Below, piece after piece: positions 55,075 to 64,000 of a stretch of 64,000 nt of DNA. Below the pieces are notes generated by a model. That model worked only from the letters and a program-made list of their open reading frames with translations. It was not told the DNA's origin and made no database searches. The stretch's first letter is position 1; every line of letters starts with the position of its first letter. Both the position numbers and the translations under genes were made by a program. Origin of the DNA: UBA7359 sp038142205 (GTDB lineage Bacteria > Pseudomonadota > Gammaproteobacteria > Eutrophobiales > Eutrophobiaceae); contig JAYQJO010000001.1 of NCBI GenBank assembly GCA_038142205.1, positions 1,550,001 through 1,614,000 on the forward strand. Direction: 5' to 3'.

Positions 55075-57015
55075 TTATTTCTTTTCGTCTTCAACTTCTT
55101 CAAACTCAGCATCGACAATGTCATCACCGTTAGCATTAGCATTTGAATCATCCCCTGCTTCTGGCGCTTCACTTGAACCGGCTTCTGCAGAAGCCTGTTC
55201 TTGTGCATATGCTTTTTCAGCTAACTTTCCAGCAACTTCAGTCAGTTTGGTTGTTTTTTCAGTAATTGCTTCTTTGTTATCGCCTTTAAGCTCTTCTTCT
55301 AAATCAGCAATCGCAGCTTCGATATCCTTTTTCTCCTGCTCTTCAACCTTATCACCTAAATCATCCATTGATTTTTTGGTTGCATGGATCATGTTTTCCG
55401 CCATATTTCTAGCTTCAACTAATTCTTTAGCTAGACGATCTTCTTCCGCATGCGCTTCAGCATCTTTCACCATGTTCTCAATCTCTTCATCAGAAAGACC
55501 ACTTGAAGCCTTAATAACAATAGATTGTTCTTTCCCGGTAGCCTTATCTTTCGCAGAAACATTTAAAATACCATTCGCATCAATATCAAAACTGACTTCG
55601 ATTTGAGGTACACCGCGTGGTGCCGGTGGAATATCACTCAAGTCAAAACGACCTAACGATTTATTACCTACCGCCATTTCACGCTCACCTTGTAAGACAT
55701 GAACGGTTACAGCAGTTTGATTATCTTCTGCAGTCGAGAATGTCTGACTGGCCTTAGTCGGGATAGTCGTATTCTTATCAATCAACTTGGTCATAACACT
55801 ACCCATTGTTTCGATACCTAATGACAATGGCGTTACATCTAACAACAATACGTCTTTAACATCACCACCTAATACGCCGGCTTGAATTGCAGCACCAACA
55901 GCAACCGCTTCATCAGGGTTCACGTCTTTGCGTGGCTCCTTACCGAAAAATTCCTGTACTTTTTCCTGTACTTTCGGCATACGTGTTTGACCACCAACCA
56001 AAATTACATCAGTAATATCAGAAGTAGACAGCCCGGCATCATTAAGCGCAACCTGACAAGGATCAATAGTACGCTCGACCAAATCTTCAACTAATGATTC
56101 GAGTTTTGCACGAGTCATTTTCAAGTTAAGGTGTTTTGGACCGCTTGCATCAGCCGTAATATAAGGCAGATTAATATCGGTTTGCTGGCTTGAAGATAAT
56201 TCAATCTTCGCTTTTTCAGCAGCTTCTTTCAGACGTTGTAGAGCTAATGGATCATTGTGTAAATCCACGCTTTGTTCTTTCTTGAATTCGTCACAGAGAA
56301 AATCAATGATGCGAAGGTCAAAATCTTCACCACCGAGGAAAGTATCACCATTGGTAGACAGTACTTCAAATTGGTGTTCACCATCAATTTCTGCAATTTC
56401 AATGATAGAGACATCGAAAGTACCGCCACCTAAATCATAAACCGCAATCTTGGCATCGCCACGTTGTTTATCCATACCATAAGCCAATGCCGCAGCGGTA
56501 GGCTCATTGATAATACGTTTCACATCAAGACCGGCAATACGACCGGCATCTTTAGTAGCCTGACGTTGTGAATCGTTAAAGTAAGCAGGGACAGTTATCA
56601 CCGCTTCTTTTACTTCTTCACCTAGATAGTCTTCAGCAGTTTTCTTCATTTTCATCAAGACCCGCGCAGAAATTTCAGGCGCAGCCATTTTATTACCTTT
56701 TACTTCAACACAGGCATCACCATTATCTGCCTTAACAATTTTGTAAGGTACTAACTTGATATCTTTCTGAACCGCATCTTCTTCAAAACGACGACCAATG
56801 AGTCGTTTTACTGCATAAAGGGTGTTACTAGGGTTGGTAACAGATTGACGTTTCGCAGACTGACCAACGAGAATTTCTTCATCATCCGTGTATGCAACAA
56901 TCGATGGTGTTGTTCTTGCACCTTCGCTGTTTTCTATGACCTTTGCTTCACCACCTTCAAGCACCGCCACACATGAGTTGGTCGTACCAAGGTCTATTCC
57001 AATTATCTTACCCAT
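55075..57015 (-). CDS. dnaK: Chaperone DnaK (Hsp70)
   Basis: 646 residues. IGIDLGTTNSCVAVLEGG (about 4-21), the phosphate loop VYDLGGGTFDVSIIE (about 193-207), the LLLDVTPLSLGIETMG linker (about 391-406) and the acidic, Asn/Ala-rich tail ending EFEEVEDEKK. ATP-driven folding and heat-shock protein. Preceded by a sigma32-type promoter. Confidence 0.98.
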   Translation of the reverse strand: MGKIIGIDLGTTNSCVAVLEGGEAKVIENSEGARTTPSIVAYTDDEEILVGQSAKRQSVTNPSNTLYAVKRLIGRRFEEDAVQKDIKLVPYKIVKADNGDACVEVKGNKMAAPEISARVLMKMKKTAEDYLGEEVKEAVITVPAYFNDSQRQATKDAGRIAGLDVKRIINEPTAAALAYGMDKQRGDAKIAVYDLGGGTFDVSIIEIAEIDGEHQFEVLSTNGDTFLGGEDFDLRIIDFLCDEFKKEQSVDLHNDPLALQRLKEAAEKAKIELSSSQQTDINLPYITADASGPKHLNLKMTRAKLESLVEDLVERTIDPCQVALNDAGLSTSDITDVILVGGQTRMPKVQEKVQEFFGKEPRKDVNPDEAVAVGAAIQAGVLGGDVKDVLLLDVTPLSLGIETMGSVMTKLIDKNTTIPTKASQTFSTAEDNQTAVTVHVLQGEREMAVGNKSLGRFDLSDIPPAPRGVPQIEVSFDIDANGILNVSAKDKATGKEQSIVIKASSGLSDEEIENMVKDAEAHAEEDRLAKELVEARNMAENMIHATKKSMDDLGDKVEEQEKKDIEAAIADLEEELKGDNKEAITEKTTKLTEVAGKLAEKAYAQEQASAEAGSSEAPEAGDDSNANANGDDIVDAEFEEVEDEKK

Positions 57016-57086
57016 TCGATTTCTCCAAAAAAACTTAACTTACTGATTTATATTAAAAATATATTAAATGATTCGTTGCTTAATTA

Positions 57087-57114
57087 AATAAGGGTCAGCG
57101 CCTTATTTTTCAAG
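57087..57114 (-). promoter_or_regulatory. Heat-shock (sigma32-type) promoter of dnaK
   Basis: Minus strand CTTGAAA (57114-57108), then 13 bp, then CCCTTATT (57094-57087), close to the CTTGAAA / CCCCATNT consensus. It lies about 70 bp upstream of the dnaK start. Confidence 0.65.
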
Positions 57115-57151
57115 CGTTTCTACACATATATTTTTATGAATTAGGATTTTA

Positions 57152-57739
57152 CTACTTCGCGACGACGACCATAGCCGGTCTAACGAGCCGGCCATTTAAT
57201 TCATACCCTTTTTGCATAACGCTTACTACTGTTCCTGATTCACTGCCTTCAATTTCCTGCATGGATATCGCTTCGTGTTGTTCAGGCGTAAACTTTTCTC
57301 CTTGCGGGTCAATTTCCTTAACACCAAATTTATCTAATGCGTCATTAAACATTTTCAAGGTTAAGTCCATACCTTCACGCAGTTCATCAACATTCTCTGC
57401 GCTTTCAGCGGCATTCATACCTAAGCTTAAACTGTCTAATACTGGTAACAATTCGTGTACAAATTTTTCCAATGCATATTTGTGTGCGCTTTCAACATCA
57501 CGCGCTGTTCTTTTTCGCAGGTTTTCCATTTCGGCCTGTGCACGTAAAGCCGCATCACGATTTGTCTGAGCGTTTTCTTTTTCTTTCTCCAATAGCGCTT
57601 GTAACGTTTCAACATTCACTTCTGTCTCTTCTACAGACGTTAAATCATCACCCGCATATACTGTTGCTTCTACTTCCTGTTCGGTTGCTTCAATATTCTC
57701 TTCTTCCTGAACAACTTCGTTTTCTTCACCAGACATCAT
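57152..57739 (-). CDS. grpE: Nucleotide exchange factor GrpE
   Basis: 195 residues from ATG 57739, which has AGAGG 5-9 bp upstream; the longer ORF would start 33 bp earlier without such a site. An acidic tail (about 1-50), a long coiled coil (LQALLEKEKENAQTNRDAALRAQ, then AEMENLRKRTARDVESAHKYAL), and the beta domain ending GYELNGRLVRPAMVVVAK. It drives ADP release from DnaK. Between hrcA and dnaK. Confidence 0.95.
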   Translation of the reverse strand: MMSGEENEVVQEEENIEATEQEVEATVYAGDDLTSVEETEVNVETLQALLEKEKENAQTNRDAALRAQAEMENLRKRTARDVESAHKYALEKFVHELLPVLDSLSLGMNAAESAENVDELREGMDLTLKMFNDALDKFGVKEIDPQGEKFTPEQHEAISMQEIEGSESGTVVSVMQKGYELNGRLVRPAMVVVAK

Positions 57740-57808
57740 AAACCTCTTTATGTTCGACAATAGTTCCCACACACCCCTTAAGGATGGTCGCTTTCAGATA
57801 AGTGGGGA

Positions 57809-58867
57809 TTAATTTTTTGAGTTCAAGGCCAAACCAAGCATTTTAGCCGTAATATCAACAATCGGTATGACACGTTCATAATGCATACGTGTTGGTCCAA
57901 TCACACCTAAAACGCCCAGTATCTGGCCATCGGCCTCATATGGAGACGTTACAACACTACAATTATCGAGGACATCGTAACCCGACTCCTCGCCAATGAA
58001 TATTTGCATGCCGTCGGCTTGAATCGCCTGTTCCAATAAATGCAAAATATCTCGCTTTTGATTAAATGTTTCGAATAACTTCTTTAATTGTTCAACTTGG
58101 CCTAGTTCGGCGACATCCATCAAATTGGTTTGACCGGAAAACAGTAGATCATCACTATCTTTACTTGTATCCGAATCAAATGCCATCTGCGCCATTTCGA
58201 TAGCAGATTGCATGGAATCATTAACCTGCTGCTTCATTTTGCCCAATTCATCCAGTATGGAGCGTCGAACTTGCGTTAAATCCTTGCCGGCAAACTGTTC
58301 ATTCAAATAATTGGAAACCTGCTGTAATTCTGAAGCCGAATAGTTTTTGTCAGTATTAATGATTCTGTTCTGTATTTCCCTGTCATTAACAACCAGGATA
58401 ACCAATACGCGATTGGCTGATAACGAAACAAATTCTATATGCTGCAATATCGACATGTTCTGTCTGGGCAGCATGACAACACCCGCCAGCTTTGTCACAT
58501 CAGATAACATTGCAGAAGTACGTTGCATTAACGCTGAATAGTCTGCTTCTTGAGTTAATTCCTGCGCTATTTTTTCAACTTGGGCAGATTGCAAATCATT
58601 TACCCTGAGTAAATTATCAACAAAGAGGCGATAGCCTTTGGCAGTCGGCACACGACCGGCAGAAGTATGCGGTGAATGCAATAAACCCACATCTTCCAGA
58701 TCCGCCATAACATTACGAATCGTTGCCGGACTCAACCCTAAGTTCGAGTCTTTTGACAACGTTCGCGAACCAACGGGCGTGCCATCTTCAATAAAATGCT
58801 CGACCAGAGTTTTAAATAAATTCAGGCTGCGCTCTGATAATTGTGGAGAACCTGTCGTAGAAACCAT
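57809..58867 (-). CDS. hrcA: Heat-inducible repressor HrcA
   Basis: 352 residues. N-terminal winged helix (GTPVGSRTLSKDSNLGLSPATIRNVMADLE, about 30-59) followed by LLHSPHTSAGRVPTAKGYRLFVD, then the dimerisation domain. It represses chaperone genes through CIRCE; a CIRCE-like element lies just upstream, so it probably regulates itself. First gene of hrcA-grpE-dnaK-dnaJ. Confidence 0.96.
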   Translation of the reverse strand: MVSTTGSPQLSERSLNLFKTLVEHFIEDGTPVGSRTLSKDSNLGLSPATIRNVMADLEDVGLLHSPHTSAGRVPTAKGYRLFVDNLLRVNDLQSAQVEKIAQELTQEADYSALMQRTSAMLSDVTKLAGVVMLPRQNMSILQHIEFVSLSANRVLVILVVNDREIQNRIINTDKNYSASELQQVSNYLNEQFAGKDLTQVRRSILDELGKMKQQVNDSMQSAIEMAQMAFDSDTSKDSDDLLFSGQTNLMDVAELGQVEQLKKLFETFNQKRDILHLLEQAIQADGMQIFIGEESGYDVLDNCSVVTSPYEADGQILGVLGVIGPTRMHYERVIPIVDITAKMLGLALNSKN

Positions 58868-58903
58868 ACTTTTGCCTGATAAACAGAAATAATAAATGGA
58901 AAT

Positions 58904-58930
58904 TTATCACTCTCCTCTATAGAGTGCAAA
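58904..58930. promoter_or_regulatory. CIRCE-like operator upstream of hrcA
   Basis: TTATCACTC-N9-GAGTGCAAA matches TTAGCACTC-N9-GAGTGCTAA at 8 of 9 and 7 of 9 positions with the exact 9-bp spacer. It lies 37 bp upstream of the hrcA start and in the divergent space to nadK. Confidence 0.8.
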
Positions 58931-59034
58931 ATTCTTAATATTTAGAAATTAATTCAATGTTTAATTTCAAGATATTGGTCACATTTGCTGGGCATGTTAT
59001 GTTTGCCAGAAAAACAGTGAGATTACTGAAAACC

Positions 59035-59898
59035 ATGTTTAAACGAGTAGGACTGATTACAAATTCCGGTGTAAAAGCCATTCAAAAGACACTAGAAGAA
59101 GTGGTCAACTTCTTAGCTATGCGTGAGCAAATGGTGATCCTTGATAGCTGTTGCTCCGATTTGCTCGGAAATCATGGTTTAGCCGTCTATCCTGCTGATG
59201 AATTAGCCCAACATTGTGATTTAGTCATTGCGATTGGTGGTGATGGCACTATGTTGATGGCAGCCCGCATACTCTGTGACTCAGATATTCCCTTACTGGG
59301 TATCAATCTCGGACATGTTGGTTTCTTATCTGATATTCCAGCAGACGACATTGAAAAAAATATGGATGAAATATTAAACGGACATTATGTCGAAGATGTT
59401 CGTTTTCTTCTCCGAGGACAAGTCTTCCGTGATGACGCCTGTATCTGTGAGGAATATGCCATGAATGATGTCATCATCCAGAAATGGAATATTGCACGAT
59501 TAGTTGAATTAGAAACGAATATTAACGGTTCATTTGTGCACAGACACCGTTCTGATGGCATGATTGTTTCTTCACCAACAGGATCGACCGCGTATGCACT
59601 TTCCGGTGGTGGCCCTGTCATGCACCCTTCACTTGATGCATTATTACTTGTGCCAATATGCCCACACTCATTAACGAATAGGCCTATTGTTGTCGATGGA
59701 AACAGTTGTATCGAAATTGTTGTCGGAACCCGGGAAATTGATCAGGCACGTCTAACAATAGATGGCGAAATTTGTCTGGAATTGGCGCCTGGCGATCGTG
59801 TGCGCGTTGAGAAAAAAGATAAAAAGATTCGCCTTATTCATCCGCCGGAACATGATCAGTTTCATATTCTCCGCGAGAAATTACACTGGAGTAAATAG
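59035..59898 (+). CDS. nadK: NAD kinase
   Basis: 288 residues from ATG 59035 (MFKRVGLITN), the usual start; an in-frame ATG at 58957 would add 26 unusual residues. The GGDGTMLMAAR motif (about 67-77), NDVIIQKW (about 143-150) and the DGMIVSSPTGSTAYALSGGG motif (about 174-193) are intact. It phosphorylates NAD to NADP. 2 bp before recN. Confidence 0.95.
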   Translation: MFKRVGLITNSGVKAIQKTLEEVVNFLAMREQMVILDSCCSDLLGNHGLAVYPADELAQHCDLVIAIGGDGTMLMAARILCDSDIPLLGINLGHVGFLSDIPADDIEKNMDEILNGHYVEDVRFLLRGQVFRDDACICEEYAMNDVIIQKWNIARLVELETNINGSFVHRHRSDGMIVSSPTGSTAYALSGGGPVMHPSLDALLLVPICPHSLTNRPIVVDGNSCIEIVVGTREIDQARLTIDGEICLELAPGDRVRVEKKDKKIRLIHPPEHDQFHILREKLHWSK

Positions 59899-59900
59899 AC

Positions 59901-61574
59901 TTGTTACGACAGCTTGTCATTAATGATCTTGCCGTAATAGATAATCTGAATATTGATTTTAATTCAGGCATGACAGTATTAACCGGTGAAACTGGCGCGG
60001 GTAAATCGATATTACTGGATGCCTTGGGACTGATTCTGGGTAATCGCGCTGATACGAACCTGATCCGTGGTGGCGCGGATAAAACGGATATCACGGCTAT
60101 CTTTGCAATTTCAGATAACCCGATTGTTTCAGGTAAATTGATTGAACTGGAATTAGCCGCAGATAGTGATACTGAAGATGAGTTATTTGTAAGAAGAACT
60201 ATTACAAAAGATGGACGTTCCCGTGCTTATCTCAACAATACACCCGTACCCGTACAAACATTAAAAGAAATTGGTGAGTCTCTCATCGATATACACGGAC
60301 AACATGCGCACCAGTCTTTATCAAAAGCAAAAACGCAACGTGAACTACTGGATCAGTTTGGTCAATACCAGAACTTATTAAATGAATTACAAAACACCTG
60401 GCAGGAATGGAAACAGGTTAACGAGCAACTAGATGATTTCAAAACAGAAGGTGAAGACTTTCAAGCAAGGCTGACTTTATTACGTTATCAAATTGAAGAA
60501 CTTGAACAACTGAATATTGGTGAATCAGAATACGAAGAATTAACAGAAGAACATAAACGCCTTGCACATTCACAACGTTTACTCGATTCATGTCAGTCTA
60601 TTATTTCTGACTTATCTGAATCAGACATAGCAATCGGTAACAGATTGGCAATTCATCAAAAAGAAATAAATGATCTTTGCCAGTTCGATAATGAACTGAA
60701 AAACATTAATAACTTATTGGATAGCGCAACCATACAAATTGAAGAGGCCTGTCATGAATTAAAAAGTTATCTTGATCAGTTTGATATGGGTGACAATCAA
60801 CTTGCTTCTATTGAAAACCGCTTGGATAAGCTGCATGAACTGGCAAGAAAACATAAAGTAAAGCCCGAGGCCTTGCCTGAACACCTGACATTACTAACAA
60901 CACGGTTAAATCAACTTGAAGGCGGTCAGGAACAACATGAACAGTTACAGAAAAAGAAAGCCGAATTAACTGAAAGCTATTTTAAACTAGCAGATAAACT
61001 AACAAAACAAAGAAACGACGCTGCTGAAAAAATTTCAAAAGCTGTTACGGGAAAAATGCATGAATTGGCTATTGGCGGTCAATTTAAAATTGATCTGGAA
61101 AAAATGGATGACAAAATACCGCATCAACATGGCATGGATAAAATCTCTTTTCTGGTATCGACGAATCCAGGGCAACCTTTGCGTTCGATTACGAAGGTTG
61201 CATCAGGAGGTGAATTATCGCGCTTAAGTCTGGCTATACAAATTATCGGCTCTAAAGATAGTGGTATACCAACGATGATTTTCGATGAAGTTGATGCCGG
61301 AATCAGCGGTGGTGTTGCTGAAATCGTTGGTAAATTGTTACACCGTTTGGCTGAACATCGCCAAATCCTGTGCGTTACGCATCTGGCACAAGTTGCTTCT
61401 TGCGGTCATCATCACTTAAAAGTAAATAAAACAACCAAAGTAAACGAAACCTTTACTCAGGTTGAAGCATTGGAACAGAACGAAAGAATCAATGAAGTCG
61501 CTCGCTTATTAGCGGGAATGGAAGTCACCGATGAAAGCCTTGCCAATGCAGCGCAAATGCTGGAATCAGCCTGA
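59901..61574 (+). CDS. recN: DNA repair protein RecN
   Basis: 557 residues, TTG start. SMC-like ABC ATPase: Walker A GETGAGKSILLDAL (about 29-42), long coiled coil (about 150-360), signature VASGGELSRLSLA (about 434-446) and Walker B TMIFDEVDAGISGG (about 459-472). Acts early in double-strand break repair. Coupled to nadK, an order common in Gammaproteobacteria. Confidence 0.96.
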   Translation: MLRQLVINDLAVIDNLNIDFNSGMTVLTGETGAGKSILLDALGLILGNRADTNLIRGGADKTDITAIFAISDNPIVSGKLIELELAADSDTEDELFVRRTITKDGRSRAYLNNTPVPVQTLKEIGESLIDIHGQHAHQSLSKAKTQRELLDQFGQYQNLLNELQNTWQEWKQVNEQLDDFKTEGEDFQARLTLLRYQIEELEQLNIGESEYEELTEEHKRLAHSQRLLDSCQSIISDLSESDIAIGNRLAIHQKEINDLCQFDNELKNINNLLDSATIQIEEACHELKSYLDQFDMGDNQLASIENRLDKLHELARKHKVKPEALPEHLTLLTTRLNQLEGGQEQHEQLQKKKAELTESYFKLADKLTKQRNDAAEKISKAVTGKMHELAIGGQFKIDLEKMDDKIPHQHGMDKISFLVSTNPGQPLRSITKVASGGELSRLSLAIQIIGSKDSGIPTMIFDEVDAGISGGVAEIVGKLLHRLAEHRQILCVTHLAQVASCGHHHLKVNKTTKVNETFTQVEALEQNERINEVARLLAGMEVTDESLANAAQMLESA

Positions 61575-61673
61575 GTATAAACTTTTTCTATTAGTAAACA
61601 TCTATATAAATATCATCAATTTAAATCAATTTGATGATAAAATTTATTTAACCCTTTCAACAAATGGATTGTA

Positions 61674-62681
61674 ATGAAAATTTTTCTAACAATTATCAGT
61701 TTAATTTTCTTTATTTCGGTCACTGTTTCCGCGAATGAGAAAATAAATGTTAATACAGCGCCACTTTCGGATATCGCGATATATCCAGAACGTTCTGCGC
61801 CTGCGACTGTTATCAGCCTGAATGAAAGTATCATCAGTGCACGTATCACGGCACAAGTACAGGAACTCCCCGTTCGTGTTGGTGATATTATTGAAGCAGG
61901 TAGTACTTTGGCCATCTTAGATTGTTCCGATTATAAATTGGCCAGTCGCGAATCTCGATCAAGAATTGAAGCGCTTAATGCGCAAATTGAACTGGCAATA
62001 CGCCGTCTTGAAAGAACCAAAACATTAACATTAAAACAATCTGTATCAGAAGAATTGCTAGACGAACGTGAATCTGCACTAGCTGTATTGCGTGCCGATC
62101 TAAGAGGCGCGAAAGCTGATCTGGAAATGGCAAGAATAAATGAGTCACGTTGTATAGTTAAAAGTCCATTTCGTGCATTAATTGTCGAACGTACCAGCGC
62201 TGTAGGTCAATTTACAAATGTCGGTACAGCACTGGTAAAAATTATGGACATTGAGCAACTGGAAGTATCTGCACAGGCTTTTACTCAGGATACCGATCAA
62301 ATTACAAATTCCAGTGAATTATTTTTTGAACATGCCGGTAAAGAATATCCAGTTGAATTACGCACAGTCATGCCGGCTATCAAGACTGAAACACGTAATA
62401 GAGAAATTCGTTTATTGTTTAAAACCAAGCCCGCTTTACCTGGTGCTGCAGGAAAATTATTATGGCGCGATACTCGCGCACATATTCCCGGCGAATTTTT
62501 AGTCAATCGAAATGGTGAACTGGGTGTTTTCAGTATTAAAGATAATGTTGCACATTTTATCTTAATACCATCAGCACAAGCAGGAAGAGCTAGTCCAACC
62601 ACTTTACCAGTTAATACACCTCTTGTTATTGAAGGGCATTTTTCTTTAAAAGAAGCAGATAATGTAAGCGTTACAAACTAG
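61674..62681 (+). CDS. Periplasmic adaptor (membrane fusion) protein of an RND efflux pump
   Basis: 335 residues. Sec signal peptide (about 1-20, ending VTVSANE), first half-lipoyl motif (ARITAQVQELPVRVGDIIEAGSTLAILDC, about 44-72), an alpha hairpin of about 60 residues, and the second half-lipoyl segment KSPFRALIVERTSAVGQFTNVGTALV. Links the inner-membrane RND pump to an outer-membrane channel. The pump gene begins 1 bp later. Confidence 0.9.
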   Translation: MKIFLTIISLIFFISVTVSANEKINVNTAPLSDIAIYPERSAPATVISLNESIISARITAQVQELPVRVGDIIEAGSTLAILDCSDYKLASRESRSRIEALNAQIELAIRRLERTKTLTLKQSVSEELLDERESALAVLRADLRGAKADLEMARINESRCIVKSPFRALIVERTSAVGQFTNVGTALVKIMDIEQLEVSAQAFTQDTDQITNSSELFFEHAGKEYPVELRTVMPAIKTETRNREIRLLFKTKPALPGAAGKLLWRDTRAHIPGEFLVNRNGELGVFSIKDNVAHFILIPSAQAGRASPTTLPVNTPLVIEGHFSLKEADNVSVTN

Positions 62682-62682
62682 C

Positions 62683-64000
62683 ATGTCTTTTTTAGAACGC
62701 TTTCTAAATAATCATGTATTGGCAAACCTGACTTTTAGTCTGGTGCTCGTTATTGGTTTTCTTTCCTATCTGGAATTGCCACGAGCTAAAGATCCTGAAA
62801 TCAATTTTAACTGGGTCAACATAACCACCTTTCTCCCTGGCGCTTCATCAAAAGATGTCGAGAAACGCATTACTGATCCATTAGAAGATACAATTAGAAG
62901 CACAATTCAGGATATTCGATTTATATCCAGTACTAGCCGTTCAGGTATTTCGAATATTTTAATTCGCTTTAATCAGTTAGATGAAAGAACCTTTGATAAG
63001 CGTTTAAATAATCTACGCCGCGAAGTACAAAATGCGTATAACGATCAATTACCCGATCAGGCAGAAGATCCTTTTATATTTGAAGTCACAACCTCGAATG
63101 CTTATCCCTCTGCCAGTATTGCCATTACCAGTGCCGGCGATGATGAGAACCTGAGACGCCAAACACGAAACATAAAAAAAGATCTCGAACGCGTAAAAGG
63201 CGTCGATCGTATTAATGATTTAGGGCTTAATGATCCGGAATTACACATCAAGTTTTATCCGGAACGTCTTGAAGGGTTGGGTATTACTCCGGCTGATTTA
63301 ACCGATACTGTAAGAAGTTATTTTCGAGATGTTTCAGCAGGCGATGTCAAAACCGATGATGGACAATGGATAGTCAGAATAGAGGGTACGAATACAAATC
63401 CGGATATACTGGCAGATTATCCTGTTGTTACTGCCAATGGCATTGTTCCTTTAGGCAATCTGGCAGAACTATCACGTTCGACTGAAGAACCATCAGAAAT
63501 TGTCCGTTTTAATGGTGAACCGGCAACACTTCTGGCCATTACAAAACAATCAACAGCAAATGTACTTGAATTGGTTGATGATATTAATCGTTATATAGAA
63601 AAACGAAATGCATTCAGTGGTGCAACTGGCGTGAAACTTTTTCTAGTTGATGATCAAACTATTAGTACACGTGAAGCACTGGATATGATGCAAACCAATG
63701 CGCTGATTGGCTTATGCATGGTACTTATTGTTACGTGGACTTTTCTTGGAACACGTATAGCCATATTAACCAGTATCGGTATTCCATTCACTCTGGCTGG
63801 TACATTTTTAATTTTAAATATAGCAGGCATGACCCTGAACAATATGGTATTGCTTGGTGTTGTTATTGCGCTCGGCATGATCGTTGATGATGCTGTTGTT
63901 GTTGTTGAATCGATCTATCAACGATTACAGAAAGGCACGAATGGTTTAAAAGCAGCAATAGAAGCGTTAAATGAAGTCTTTGCGCCTGTCACAACATCGG
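62683..64000 (+). CDS. RND-family efflux pump, N-terminal part (runs off the window)
   Basis: An open frame of 439 codons from ATG 62683 to the window end with no stop. First membrane helix (ANLTFSLVLVIGFLSYLEL, about 14-32), porter domain with FLPGASSKDVEKRITDPLED (about 50-69), and TM2-TM4 including GMIVDDAVVVVESIYQRL (about 399-416), which carries the proton-relay Asp pair. Full pumps have about 1,030 residues. Substrate unknown; the family exports drugs, metals or lipophiles. Confidence 0.92.
   Translation, partial: MSFLERFLNNHVLANLTFSLVLVIGFLSYLELPRAKDPEINFNWVNITTFLPGASSKDVEKRITDPLEDTIRSTIQDIRFISSTSRSGISNILIRFNQLDERTFDKRLNNLRREVQNAYNDQLPDQAEDPFIFEVTTSNAYPSASIAITSAGDDENLRRQTRNIKKDLERVKGVDRINDLGLNDPELHIKFYPERLEGLGITPADLTDTVRSYFRDVSAGDVKTDDGQWIVRIEGTNTNPDILADYPVVTANGIVPLGNLAELSRSTEEPSEIVRFNGEPATLLAITKQSTANVLELVDDINRYIEKRNAFSGATGVKLFLVDDQTISTREALDMMQTNALIGLCMVLIVTWTFLGTRIAILTSIGIPFTLAGTFLILNIAGMTLNNMVLLGVVIALGMIVDDAVVVVESIYQRLQKGTNGLKAAIEALNEVFAPVTTS

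Noticed and set aside
1..64000. Reassignment of TAA/TAG to Glu as explanation for the four in-frame stops
   Set aside because: Many intact genes in the window end at TAA or TAG where homologues end (for example prmA, aceE, dnaK), so these codons work as stops here.

Overview
The window looks like a chromosomal segment of a gammaproteobacterium, probably a marine or methylotrophic hydrocarbon oxidiser. The basis is the gene order hrcA-grpE-dnaK-dnaJ-dapB with divergent nadK-recN, an E. coli-type single-chain AceE, AceK beside icd, and a serine-cycle block of the kind known from methanotrophic and methylotrophic Gammaproteobacteria. The genus cannot be fixed from the sequence alone. No rRNA, tRNA or CRISPR array was seen.

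Layout. 1-4 kb: alcohol oxidation (a GMC dehydrogenase with its small Tat-exported subunit, an EthD-like protein, a divergent zinc alcohol dehydrogenase). 4.4-12 kb: a soluble diiron monooxygenase operon in propane-monooxygenase order (hydroxylase alpha, reductase, hydroxylase beta, coupling protein), followed by its own GroEL-like chaperonin and a trigger-factor-like chaperone. 12.4-17.8 kb: a DtxR/MntR-type regulator and a Mn/Fe/Zn ABC importer, one of whose permeases carries a fused DtxR-like domain. 17.8-26.1 kb: a CstA-type transporter divergent from pyruvate dehydrogenase aceE-aceF-lpd. 26.5-29.1 kb: an orphan ExbB/ExbD-like motor operon. 29.3-38 kb: chemoreceptor plus solute-binding protein, a BASS transporter, an aldo/keto reductase, small regulators, a cold-shock gene, and a repeat-rich tract with gene relics. 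38-46.9 kb: serine-cycle genes (aminotransferase, ppc, hprA, mtkB, mtkA, mcl) plus a relic of a canonical serine-glyoxylate aminotransferase. 47-52 kb: metZ, icd, aceK. 52-61.6 kb: dapB, a GST, the hrcA-grpE-dnaK-dnaJ heat-shock operon, nadK and recN. 61.7-64 kb: an RND efflux pair, cut by the window end.

How it fits together. The monooxygenase would hydroxylate a short hydrocarbon, the two alcohol dehydrogenases would oxidise the alcohol, and products would feed central metabolism through pyruvate dehydrogenase and the C1/C2 pathways. Three separated promoter regions (the EthD/GMC operon, the monooxygenase operon and aceE) share one architecture: a pair of 17-bp palindromes 20 bp apart, about 44-46 bp upstream of a conserved TTGTAT -35 box. 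This suggests one undescribed regulon joining hydrocarbon oxidation to pyruvate oxidation.

Five genes are interrupted: GMC dehydrogenase, the class V aminotransferase, ppc and icd by single in-frame stops, and the alcohol dehydrogenase by a one-base deletion. Two further genes survive only as N-terminal relics. Either this lineage is shedding catabolic and C1 functions, or the consensus contains errors. The sequence alone cannot decide.
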